In this document: positions 1 through 7,051 of the stretch, one piece after another
Layout: the number at the start of each line of letters is the position of its first letter
How positions within the stretch are numbered: position 1 is the first letter of the stretch
Assembly (NCBI GenBank): GCA_945981915.1
Contig: CAMFRJ010000056.1
Coordinates: 1-7,101, forward strand
From: an uncultured Erysipelotrichaceae bacterium
GTDB lineage: Bacteria; Bacillota_I; Bacilli_A; Erysipelotrichales; Coprobacillaceae
Direction: 5' to 3'
Length of the DNA: 7,101 bases
Program-made: the position numbers and the translations under genes
The notes under the pieces: generated by a model
The model's database searches: none
Seen by the model: only the letters and a program-made list of their open reading frames with translations
Told to the model about the DNA's origin: nothing

Positions 1-17
1 ATGTGTATAAGAGACAG
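1..17 (+). other. Nextera/Tn5 mosaic-end adapter remnant (non-genomic)
   Basis: The first 17 bases match the Tn5 transposase mosaic end used in Illumina Nextera libraries (canonical 19-mer AGATGTGTATAAGAGACAG), lacking its first two bases. It is oriented as expected for an adapter followed by insert. It is a library artefact and should be trimmed; genomic sequence begins at about 18. A natural Tn5/IS50 end is very unlikely because the other end of the window carries the rest of the synthetic adapter. Confidence 0.96.
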
Positions 18-121
18 ACATTATACATGAATTCAAATATTTGAGCATTATTTTTCTATATTATTCATTTGAATGTATATTTTAACACTGAACAATAAAA
101 AAATCTATGTATTTTTTTCAT
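18..121. other. AT-rich intergenic stretch downstream of the GH1 gene
   Basis: About 100 bases of very AT-rich sequence between the left adapter and the terminator of the glucosidase gene. No convincing open frame, Shine-Dalgarno site or promoter is visible on either strand. An imperfect inverted repeat (ATTCAAAT at 31-38 against ATTTGAAT at 67-74, extendable with a 2-nt bulge) is present. Its loop is long and it is not followed by a clear T tract, so no function is assigned. Confidence 0.6.
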
Positions 122-160
122 AAAAAAGACTCCATTAGCCAAAGCTATGAAGTCCTTTTT
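122..160 (-). terminator. Rho-independent terminator of the 6-phospho-beta-glucosidase gene
   Basis: Read on the minus strand, a stem GACTTCATAGC / GCTAATGGAGTC (one bulged A, one T-G pair) closes a TTTG loop. It is followed directly by six T residues (127-122) and preceded by a run of A. It starts a few bases after the stop codon at 163-165. The flanking A and T tracts make the structure nearly symmetrical, so it could also stop plus-strand transcription (T run at 156-160). Confidence 0.88.
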
Positions 161-162
161 TA

Positions 163-1752
<1,590 letters not shown>

Positions 1753-2130
1753 TTATTCTTTTTCTTGAAAAAACTCTATTTCTTCTCCTACTGGTCCTAA
1801 ACAAAATCCTACTCTTGCTTTCAATTCATCTAAAACAACATCTTTAGGTTCCATGGTAATCTGATAACCTTCTTTTTTCATTAATGCAATATATTGATCA
1901 ACATCTTCTACTGAAAATGCTAAATGACGAATTGTTCCTTGTGGTAATGAACAAGAAGCATGATTCATAATTTCTATATATCCATTCCCACTATCTAACA
2001 TGATTGCATCTTTATCGTTCCAAATTCTCTTAACCTTCAAACCTAAAATATCTTTATAAAAATGAACAGTTTTTTCATATTCTTCATCATTGATACACTT
2101 TAATGAAATATGATGTATCCCTTTAATCAT
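1753..2130 (-). CDS. VOC-family (glyoxalase/bleomycin-resistance fold) protein
   Basis: A 125-residue single-domain vicinal oxygen chelate protein with two beta-alpha-beta-beta-beta modules. Candidate metal ligands sit at the standard family positions: H7 (IHHIS), E53 (YIEIM), H69 (IRHLAF) and E119 (GEEIEFF), as in glyoxalase I and small dimeric VOC enzymes. The C-terminal pattern GPVGEEIEFFQ resembles the SMU1112c/YaeR-like group, whose substrates are mostly unknown, so no reaction is assigned. The ATG overlaps the last 8 nt of the NUDIX gene and is preceded by GGAGG about 9 nt away, which points to co-translation with it. Lactoylglutathione lyase would be a common automatic label but is not supported: the protein is short and nothing here indicates glutathione use. 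Confidence 0.85.
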   Translation of the reverse strand: MIKGIHHISLKCINDEEYEKTVHFYKDILGLKVKRIWNDKDAIMLDSGNGYIEIMNHASCSLPQGTIRHLAFSVEDVDQYIALMKKEGYQITMEPKDVVLDELKARVGFCLGPVGEEIEFFQEKE

Positions 2131-2677
2131 TACATTTTTCCTCCTCTAAATATTTTTCAATCATCTTTAATTGTGACATTTTAATACAATTTAAAAATTT
2201 ATTATTTTCTACATCATCCATACATTTATAAAATTCGACCCATTTCACTTCACTTATTTCTTCTTTTTGTAAGATAAAATCGCCATCATACCATAGAACA
2301 TATACCCGTGAAACCTGGACATTATGAAATAACTTATGATGAAAGATATTCTTGGTATCGCTAGATATCATCCCTATAAAATGTAATTGATTTTCTTGTA
2401 CAACAATTCCCAATTCCTCGTAAAGTTCACGTATTGCACATTCTTCATAGCTTGTTCCAGCTAAAACATGTCCAGCACTTGAAATATCATAATAAAGCGG
2501 ATAAGAATCTTTTTGTGCACTTCTTTTTTGGATAAGGACCTCAATATGTTGATCGATTTTTCTTAAAATCCATATCTGACTCGTACGATGTCTTATACCT
2601 TTTTCATGTGCTTCTTTTCTTTCTATTATTCTACCTATCGGATTTCCTTTTTCATCGACAATATCTAAATATTCCAT
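2123..2677 (-). CDS. NUDIX hydrolase, IPP-isomerase-like (YfcD type)
   Basis: A 184-residue cytosolic protein. Its opening (EYLDIVDEKGNPIG) and general layout match the isopentenyl-diphosphate-isomerase-like branch of NUDIX hydrolases, exemplified by YfcD. These cleave nucleoside-diphosphate-linked compounds, but the substrate is unknown here. The NUDIX box spans about G69-I91 and ends in a perfect REUXEEXGU core (R83 E84 L85 Y86 E87 E88 L89 G90 I91), which holds the metal-binding glutamates. The earlier conserved Glu of the box is Thr (T75). The open frame extends upstream to a GTG at 2710, but that codon lies inside the parB terminator hairpin and has no ribosome site. GGAGG at 2687-2683 is 5 nt before the ATG at 2677 and only 2 nt before an adjacent ATG at 2680, so 2677 is preferred. 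It overlaps the VOC gene by 8 nt. True IPP isomerase (idi) is less likely, though not excluded. Confidence 0.87.
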   Translation of the reverse strand: MEYLDIVDEKGNPIGRIIERKEAHEKGIRHRTSQIWILRKIDQHIEVLIQKRSAQKDSYPLYYDISSAGHVLAGTSYEECAIRELYEELGIVVQENQLHFIGMISSDTKNIFHHKLFHNVQVSRVYVLWYDGDFILQKEEISEVKWVEFYKCMDDVENNKFLNCIKMSQLKMIEKYLEEEKCND

Positions 2678-2682
2678 CATAC

Positions 2683-2688
2683 CCTCCC
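2683..2688 (-). promoter_or_regulatory. Ribosome binding site of the NUDIX gene
   Basis: GGGAGG on the minus strand, just after the parB hairpin. Its spacing favours the second of two tandem ATG codons (2677 over 2680) and rules against the upstream GTG at 2710. Confidence 0.75.
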
Positions 2689-2692
2689 TACT

Positions 2693-2718
2693 AAAAAAAG
2701 AAGTTTTCACTTCTTTTT
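2693..2718 (-). terminator. GC-poor intrinsic terminator or attenuator at the end of parB
   Basis: On the minus strand AAAAAGAAGT, loop GAAA, ACTTCTTTTT form a perfect 10-bp stem, with the T run continuing for two more bases. It overlaps the parB TAA (2719-2717). Only two pairs of the stem are G-C, so termination may be partial. Because the NUDIX ribosome site begins 5 nt further on, no room remains for a separate promoter between them. Leaky read-through, or a promoter inside parB, must supply the NUDIX-VOC message. Confidence 0.65.
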
Positions 2719-3589
2719 AACTTTCTTCAATGACTCCCATAAGTTCAAGAAGTCTGTTGAGATCTTGTGTATCGGTATATTTGATTGTAATTGCTTTGTC
2801 GTCTACCTTAATTTTTGTACGATATTTTTTTCTAAGCAATCCTTCTACATATGTTAATTCTTTTGATTTTTCAACTTTTGGTTTATTTTTTCTTGCCTGC
2901 TGTAATTCCAACCCTTTAACAATATTTTCTACATCTCTTACTGATAAGTTTTCACTAATGACTCTTTGAGCAATTTCAATTGCTTTTTCTTTATTTAAAG
3001 TAATCAATGCCCTTGCATGCCCCATTGTTAACTCACCAGATAGGACATAATTTTGTATTTTTTCTGGCAACGTCAACAATCTTAACGTATTGGTAATATA
3101 AGTTCTTGATTTCCCAATTCTTTTGGCAAGCTGTGATTGATTAAGCTGTAGTTTATCCATCATTGTTTCATAAGCTTGCGCTTCTTCAATCGCATTGAGA
3201 TCTTCTCTTTGAATATTTTCCAACAAAGCAATTTCCATCATTTGTTGATCTGTAAAATCAACAATAATAGCAGGGACTTCTGTTAATCCTACCATTTTAG
3301 CCGCTCTACATCTTCTTTCACCAGCTACAATTTCATATCCTTGAATTGATTTTTTTAAAATAACTGGTTGAAAAATACCATGTTCCTTAATAGATGAAGC
3401 AAGTTCATTTAACGAATCTTCATTAAACACTTTTCTTGGTTGATATGGATTTGGCCTAATATCATCTAACAATATTTTTTCTTGACTAGATGCGGGCGTA
3501 TTGTTTTCAATATCATCTATTAATGATGTGATATCTCCTCCAAAAATTGCATCTAATCCCTTATTCAGTTTCTTTTTCTTTTCAGCCAT
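2717..3589 (-). CDS. parB: Chromosome-partitioning protein ParB (Spo0J family)
   Basis: A 290-residue CTP-dependent DNA clamp that loads at parS sites near the origin, spreads along DNA and recruits SMC condensin, with ParA as partner. Domains in order: an N-terminal ParA-stimulating tail with the usual KKKLNKGLDAIFGG opening (5-18); the ParB/Srx-like CTP-binding domain, about 38-130, with the GERRCRA motif (90-96) and ENIQRE (124-129); a helix-turn-helix parS-reading domain, about 145-230 (QSQLAKRIGKSRTYITNTLRLL); and a C-terminal dimerisation domain, about 243-290. Length is normal for the family. Its ATG overlaps the parA stop by 8 nt and has only a weak, distant purine-rich site, so translation is probably coupled to parA. 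Noc is an alternative paralogue, but the direct pairing with parA favours ParB. Confidence 0.96.
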   Translation of the reverse strand: MAEKKKKLNKGLDAIFGGDITSLIDDIENNTPASSQEKILLDDIRPNPYQPRKVFNEDSLNELASSIKEHGIFQPVILKKSIQGYEIVAGERRCRAAKMVGLTEVPAIIVDFTDQQMMEIALLENIQREDLNAIEEAQAYETMMDKLQLNQSQLAKRIGKSRTYITNTLRLLTLPEKIQNYVLSGELTMGHARALITLNKEKAIEIAQRVISENLSVRDVENIVKGLELQQARKNKPKVEKSKELTYVEGLLRKKYRTKIKVDDKAITIKYTDTQDLNRLLELMGVIEES

Positions 3590-4349
3590 TTTTCTTTAAC
3601 ACTTCCTTAGCCAATTCCAGATATGCCATCGCACCAATAGAGTTTTTATCATAATCAAATATACTGACTCCTGCACTCGGAGCTTCTGATAATTTGATAT
3701 TTCTAGGAATAACAGTTTTATATACTTTTTCACCAAAATATTTTCTGACTTCCTGTGAAACTTCAAGACCTAAATTTGTTCTTTGATCAAGCATTGTCAA
3801 CAATAGTCCTTCAATAGATAATTTTCTATTAAAATGACTTTGTGTAAGCTTAATCGTATTTAATAATTGAGTTAATCCTTCCAAAGCATAATATTCACAT
3901 TGTACCGGTATCAAAACAGAATCACACGATGTTAAAGCATTTGTATTTAAAAGTCCAAGTGCTGGAGGACAATCAATAAATATAAAATCATATTGATCTT
4001 TCACTTTACTTAAAGCATCTCTTAGTCTTGTTTCTCTTCCTTTTTTCACATTCGCTAACTCTAAATCAACACCTGCTAAATCAATTTCTCCTGGAACAAC
4101 ATCAAGATTATCAATATAAGAATGTAAGATAACTTTATCTAGTCCTACATTCTCTGTTAAGACATGATACGTCGATAACTCAACATAATCTCTATCAATT
4201 CCTATTCCTTGTGTTGCATTCGCTTGGGGATCAATATCTACCAATAAAACTTTATAATTCATTTTTGCAAGAGCAGCAGCGAGATTAACACTTGTTGTTG
4301 TTTTTCCTACGCCACCCTTTTGATTTGTGATTGCAATAATCTTAGACAT
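3582..4349 (-). CDS. parA: Chromosome-partitioning ATPase ParA (Soj)
   Basis: A 255-residue deviant-Walker ATPase of the small chromosomal Soj type, without the N-terminal DNA-binding extension of plasmid ParA/SopA. Key motifs: KGGVGKTT (11-18, with signature lysine K11 and phosphate-binding K16), the DIDPQ segment (38-42) and Walker B FIDCPP (124-129). The IPRNIKLSEAPSAG block (214-227) is characteristic of Soj proteins. ATP-bound dimers bind the nucleoid non-specifically, and ParB stimulates hydrolysis; in bacilli Soj also regulates DnaA. AGGAG lies about 8 nt before the ATG, inside the last codons of psd, and only 3 nt separate psd stop from parA start. MinD is excluded by the lack of a C-terminal amphipathic membrane helix and by the adjacent parB. 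Confidence 0.96.
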   Translation of the reverse strand: MSKIIAITNQKGGVGKTTTSVNLAAALAKMNYKVLLVDIDPQANATQGIGIDRDYVELSTYHVLTENVGLDKVILHSYIDNLDVVPGEIDLAGVDLELANVKKGRETRLRDALSKVKDQYDFIFIDCPPALGLLNTNALTSCDSVLIPVQCEYYALEGLTQLLNTIKLTQSHFNRKLSIEGLLLTMLDQRTNLGLEVSQEVRKYFGEKVYKTVIPRNIKLSEAPSAGVSIFDYDKNSIGAMAYLELAKEVLKKNG

Positions 4350-4352
4350 TTC

Positions 4353-5216
4353 TTACACTCCTAACTTATGTCCTATTGTTTGTCCCAATAAAACTCTTGT
4401 TTCAATATCCTGTTTAGAATTATCTACTATATCTTGATCAATTTCAACTGTTCCTTCTTTAAAAAATAAAACAATTGTTGAACCACCAAATTCAAAATAA
4501 CCTTTTTCTCTACCTCTACAAGCAACTTGGTGATCATAATTAACAATTTTTCCAACCATCATAGCTCCTACTTCCATTTGTATGATCTTTCCAAAATTTT
4601 CTGCATCAATGACAGTATATTCCCTACTGTTTGTTTTATAAATAGGATAATAATCATAAGCAATAGGATTTACTGTATGTAAAACACCTTGAATATGTTT
4701 CTTTTTTAAAATTTTCCCATCATCTATATAACTATATCGATGATAATCATCAACAGCTAACCTAAATATTAAGCAAGTTCCATTGATATATTCTTTTGCC
4801 AGTTGCTCGTCTTCTAATAAATCTTTTAATTTGTATTTTGTATCTTTGATTTCCAATATCGTTTCATCTGTCAAATGATAGTATGTTAATTTACTGTCAG
4901 CTGGTGACATTAATATATGAACATCTTTATCAAAAGGTCGTTTGCCATCTTTAATTCGTCTCGTAAAGAAATCATTATAACTTTTATATTTTTTATTTTC
5001 ATATTGGCTCATATCAATATGATTATTCTTTATAAATGATTTGATATTCATTTTAGAAAAAGGTGAAGACATGTAAAGTCCACCCAAATCACTTATAAAT
5101 GGAGAAACTAAGATTTTTAAAGCACATCTACCTGCAGATGTGCCATAAAGTTTCTTTAACAAGTTATCCTGACTTTCTAATCCTTTTATTTCATTACCTT
5201 GTCTATCTTTAATCAT
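4353..5216 (-). CDS. psd: Phosphatidylserine decarboxylase proenzyme
   Basis: A 287-residue pyruvoyl-dependent membrane-associated enzyme that converts phosphatidylserine to phosphatidylethanolamine. The GGST motif (G244-T247) marks self-cleavage between G245 and S246, giving a beta chain of about 245 residues and an alpha chain of 42 whose first residue becomes the pyruvoyl group. The motif reads FGGST, as in clostridial type II enzymes, rather than LGST of E. coli. Other candidate active-site residues are D107 (SPADSK), H159 (DDYHRY) and H180 (VLHTVNP). The second His of the E. coli YHRxH motif is S162 here. The frame can start at a GTG at 5225, but the ATG at 5216 overlaps the pssA stop as TAATG, a standard reinitiation arrangement. 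Neither start has a Shine-Dalgarno site, which supports coupling to pssA. Its neighbour pssA provides the substrate. Confidence 0.93.
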   Translation of the reverse strand: MIKDRQGNEIKGLESQDNLLKKLYGTSAGRCALKILVSPFISDLGGLYMSSPFSKMNIKSFIKNNHIDMSQYENKKYKSYNDFFTRRIKDGKRPFDKDVHILMSPADSKLTYYHLTDETILEIKDTKYKLKDLLEDEQLAKEYINGTCLIFRLAVDDYHRYSYIDDGKILKKKHIQGVLHTVNPIAYDYYPIYKTNSREYTVIDAENFGKIIQMEVGAMMVGKIVNYDHQVACRGREKGYFEFGGSTIVLFFKEGTVEIDQDIVDNSKQDIETRVLLGQTIGHKLGV

Positions 5217-5827
5217 TAAAAACACAATATTTGTACTAGTTCAACCAATACCAGTATTCCTAGTAAAATTAATCCTTTCCCTTTTAATTTTGGCACCTTA
5301 AAATCAACAACAAAGAGAATTCCTGTAATTAACATTAAAGTTCCATATAAATAATCCAAACCAAAGATAACATATCGAAGTGAAAAAGCAAACGGTAAAA
5401 TAAATGCAGATGTCGTTACTGGCAATCCTTGATAATACTTTCTTTTTTCAGTTGTTTGTGCTTGTCTTGTTTCTTCTGTTACATTAAAATAAGCTAATCT
5501 GATGACAGCTGCAAGCACATAACAAATTTCAATCGCCAGCCAACCAACAGATGATAATCCGACATTATAACCTAAAATTGCAGGGAAAACACCAAAAGAA
5601 ATCAAATCACATAAAGAGTCAATCTGTATCCCAAACTTCTTTTCCTCTTCTGTTCTATCCTTTTTACTTCTTGCAACCATACCATCAAATGTGTCACAAA
5701 TCCCACACATGATAAGACAAATAAACGCCCATTGATATAAGCCGTTAAAAGATAGATGAATCCCTACCATCGCAAATGCCAATGATAAATATGTAAGTAT
5801 AACAGTATAATTGTAAAATCCTATCAT
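5216..5827 (-). CDS. pssA: CDP-diacylglycerol--serine O-phosphatidyltransferase
   Basis: A 203-residue polytopic membrane enzyme joining CDP-diacylglycerol and L-serine into phosphatidylserine and CMP. It belongs to the CDP-alcohol phosphatidyltransferase family. The signature D45-x2-D48-G49-x2-A52-R53 ... G66-x3-D70-x3-D74 is complete, including all four metal/catalytic Asp residues. Strongly hydrophobic segments (roughly 6-28, 30-46, 76-92, 94-113, 138-157, 158-175, 184-202) agree with the family's six or so helices. The FDSLCDLISFG-like sequence after the motif is typical of serine-specific PssA rather than PgsA. The start at 5827 has GAGGGAG 5 nt upstream. A longer frame to a GTG at 5863 is rejected because that codon lies upstream of the -10 element. 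First gene of the pssA-psd-parA-parB unit. Confidence 0.92.
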   Translation of the reverse strand: MIGFYNYTVILTYLSLAFAMVGIHLSFNGLYQWAFICLIMCGICDTFDGMVARSKKDRTEEEKKFGIQIDSLCDLISFGVFPAILGYNVGLSSVGWLAIEICYVLAAVIRLAYFNVTEETRQAQTTEKRKYYQGLPVTTSAFILPFAFSLRYVIFGLDYLYGTLMLITGILFVVDFKVPKLKGKGLILLGILVLVELVQILCF

Positions 5828-5832
5828 AAAAT

Positions 5833-5839
5833 CTCCCTC
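5833..5839 (-). promoter_or_regulatory. Ribosome binding site of pssA
   Basis: GAGGGAG on the minus strand, 5 nt before the ATG at 5827. It fixes the pssA start and excludes the upstream GTG. Confidence 0.85.
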
Positions 5840-5851
5840 TATATAGACCCC

Positions 5852-5860
5852 ATTATAACA
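5852..5860 (-). promoter_or_regulatory. Extended -10 promoter of the pssA-psd-parA-parB unit
   Basis: On the minus strand TGTTATAAT gives a consensus -10 (TATAAT, 5857-5852) with a TG extension. The hexamer 17 nt upstream is TATATA, a poor -35, as is common for extended -10 promoters. Transcription would begin near 5845, leaving a leader of about 18 nt before the pssA ATG. A TCTATATAGA palindrome (5838-5847) covers the likely start site, and a second TATATAG copy (5875-5881) covers the -35 position. Confidence 0.75.
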
Positions 5861-5886
5861 CACTTTTTATGATTTATATAGTCTAA

Positions 5887-6471
5887 TTATTTTTCATCAA
5901 CATACCAATATGTATTCATTTTATGCATATATGCATATGACCCCTTTGGCATTTGGGTCAATGCATTAAAAACATTATAATAATCACCGGCTCCCATACC
6001 AATGCATAATGCCCCAAAGACACCCAAAAATGATAATTGTGGAATTGTTAAAGCTAGAAAATAAGGAATAAAACCAAAAACCAAATTAGGTAAAAGTGAC
6101 ATGAAAATAAATCTTTTTTTAGTCATTGGTTCTAGCCCCAAAACAAATAACATTCCTTTTTTCCAAGCTGTATATAAATATACTTCTTCTTTAAAACAAA
6201 GTGCATGTAAAAGTTCATGAGGAAATAAAACAACAAGTGAGCCAATAGCTCCGATCATGAACGCTGGAGAATCGATAATTGTTAAAAAGCTATATCGAAT
6301 CATCAATATTATAATCAATATAATCATAATGATTGCTGCAATCACATTGAACAAAAGTCCTGCTTTAGTTATATCATCAATTTCTTTAAATTTAACACTA
6401 CCTTCTTTAATTCCATTTGTAGGCAAATGATCAGGATTGCCATCATATTCGCTTTTATAGATCAATTTCAT
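5887..6471 (-). CDS. DUF3267-like integral membrane zincin (putative metalloprotease)
   Basis: A 194-residue membrane protein with an HELLH (HExxH) zinc motif at 85-89 within a hydrophobic segment (VVLFPHELLHALCF). This matches the DUF3267 'putative zincin peptidase' family and recalls site-2-type intramembrane proteases. A soluble N-terminus (1-36) is followed by likely membrane helices at about 38-59, 69-92, 122-143 and 146-161. A conserved-looking GAGDYYN (160-166) may supply a third zinc ligand (D163). Substrate and physiological role are unknown. Its ATG overlaps the nrdG stop (ATGA), with GGGAG about 11 nt upstream, so the two are probably co-translated. The stop is only about 24 nt before the pssA -10 element and no terminator is visible between them, so read-through into pssA is possible. 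Confidence 0.8.
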   Translation of the reverse strand: MKLIYKSEYDGNPDHLPTNGIKEGSVKFKEIDDITKAGLLFNVIAAIIMIILIIILMIRYSFLTIIDSPAFMIGAIGSLVVLFPHELLHALCFKEEVYLYTAWKKGMLFVLGLEPMTKKRFIFMSLLPNLVFGFIPYFLALTIPQLSFLGVFGALCIGMGAGDYYNVFNALTQMPKGSYAYMHKMNTYWYVDEK

Positions 6472-7019
6472 TGTTTGATAAACTCCCTATTTATATTTAA
6501 ATCTTTATACAAAACGACCTGATTTGTTTTCAAGCTTTCTTGTACATCTATGATTCTTTGATTAGATGAACCTCTAAATTTTAAACTTAAATCTTTTAAC
6601 TCTTCAACAAAACGTCCATCTACTAGAACATCTATATAACTTAATAGCTCATCTGTCACTTCACATCTGGCACGACTTTCCTGTAATAACTCTTTATCAA
6701 AAACATATCCACTATACATCCAGATATCTTTATTTGGATATGTTTCTTTTACTTTTTTGATAAAAGGTAATAACGCTCTTTGATTGGATGGCTCCATTGG
6801 TTCTCCTCCCAATAATGTCAATCCAGTAATATGATTTGGTTTTAAATATTCTAAAATTTGTTCTTCTACCTTTTCATCAAACACTTTCCCATAATAAAAA
6901 TCCCATGTCACTTCATTAAAACAGTTTTTGCAATGATGTGTACATCCAGAAACAAACAAAGATACTCTTACTCCTAATCCATTAGCAATATCACAATTTT
7001 TTATTTCAGCATAATTCAT
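6468..7019 (-). CDS. nrdG: Anaerobic ribonucleoside-triphosphate reductase activating protein
   Basis: A 183-residue radical-SAM enzyme that uses S-adenosylmethionine and a [4Fe-4S] cluster to install the glycyl radical on NrdD, the class III ribonucleotide reductase, allowing dNTP synthesis without oxygen. The cluster cysteines C26, C30 and C33 lie in GCTHHCKNC (CxxxCxxC). LLGGEP (69-74) is the SAM-contacting motif, and FRGSSNQRIIDV (148-159) is the C-terminal signature common to NrdG proteins. Length is normal to slightly long. GAGGG lies 7 nt before the ATG. nrdD usually precedes nrdG, but only about 32 genomic bases remain upstream, so it cannot be checked. Pyruvate-formate-lyase activase (pflA) is a relative but is longer and lacks the RGSSNQRIIDV ending. 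Confidence 0.94.
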   Translation of the reverse strand: MNYAEIKNCDIANGLGVRVSLFVSGCTHHCKNCFNEVTWDFYYGKVFDEKVEEQILEYLKPNHITGLTLLGGEPMEPSNQRALLPFIKKVKETYPNKDIWMYSGYVFDKELLQESRARCEVTDELLSYIDVLVDGRFVEELKDLSLKFRGSSNQRIIDVQESLKTNQVVLYKDLNINREFIKQ

Positions 7020-7039
7020 ATTTCATCCCTCTTTGTTAA

Positions 7040-7048
7040 AGTATAACA
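7040..7048 (-). promoter_or_regulatory. Possible extended -10 promoter of nrdG
   Basis: On the minus strand TGTTATACT contains TATACT (7045-7040) with a TG extension, in the same form as the pssA promoter. Transcription would start near 7033, giving a leader of about 14 nt before the ATG. Any -35 element would lie beyond the genomic end at 7051, in sequence replaced by adapter, so this cannot be confirmed. Confidence 0.45.
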
Positions 7049-7051
7049 TAT

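Noticed and set aside
26..76. Inverted repeat in the left intergenic region
   Set aside because: The arms are AT-only apart from their edges, the loop is nearly 30 nt and there is no T tract; this is expected by chance in such AT-rich DNA.
2306..2313. CGTGAAAC, half of a parS site, inside the NUDIX gene
   Set aside because: The full 16-bp parS palindrome (TGTTTCACGTGAAACA) is not present; the left half does not match. No CACGTG-centred site was seen anywhere in the window, so this is probably chance.
2678..2710. Upstream GTG start (2710) for the NUDIX gene
   Set aside because: The GTG lies in the terminator hairpin and lacks a ribosome site, whereas GGGAGG with proper spacing precedes the ATG at 2677.
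2730..2969. 79-residue open frame on the plus strand
   Set aside because: It lies wholly opposite parB, has no Shine-Dalgarno site or recognisable domain, and parB is unmistakable on the other strand.
2717..4349. Plasmid origin suggested by parAB
   Set aside because: ParA and ParB are of the short chromosomal Soj/Spo0J type, no replication initiator or iterons are present, and the neighbours are housekeeping genes.
5217..5225. Upstream GTG start for psd
   Set aside because: It adds only three residues with no ribosome site; the TAATG overlap with the pssA stop is the more usual arrangement, though this cannot be settled from sequence alone.
5828..5863. Upstream GTG start (5863) for pssA
   Set aside because: It lies upstream of the TATAAT -10 element, and the added residues are hydrophilic and unlike the family; a good ribosome site serves the ATG at 5827.
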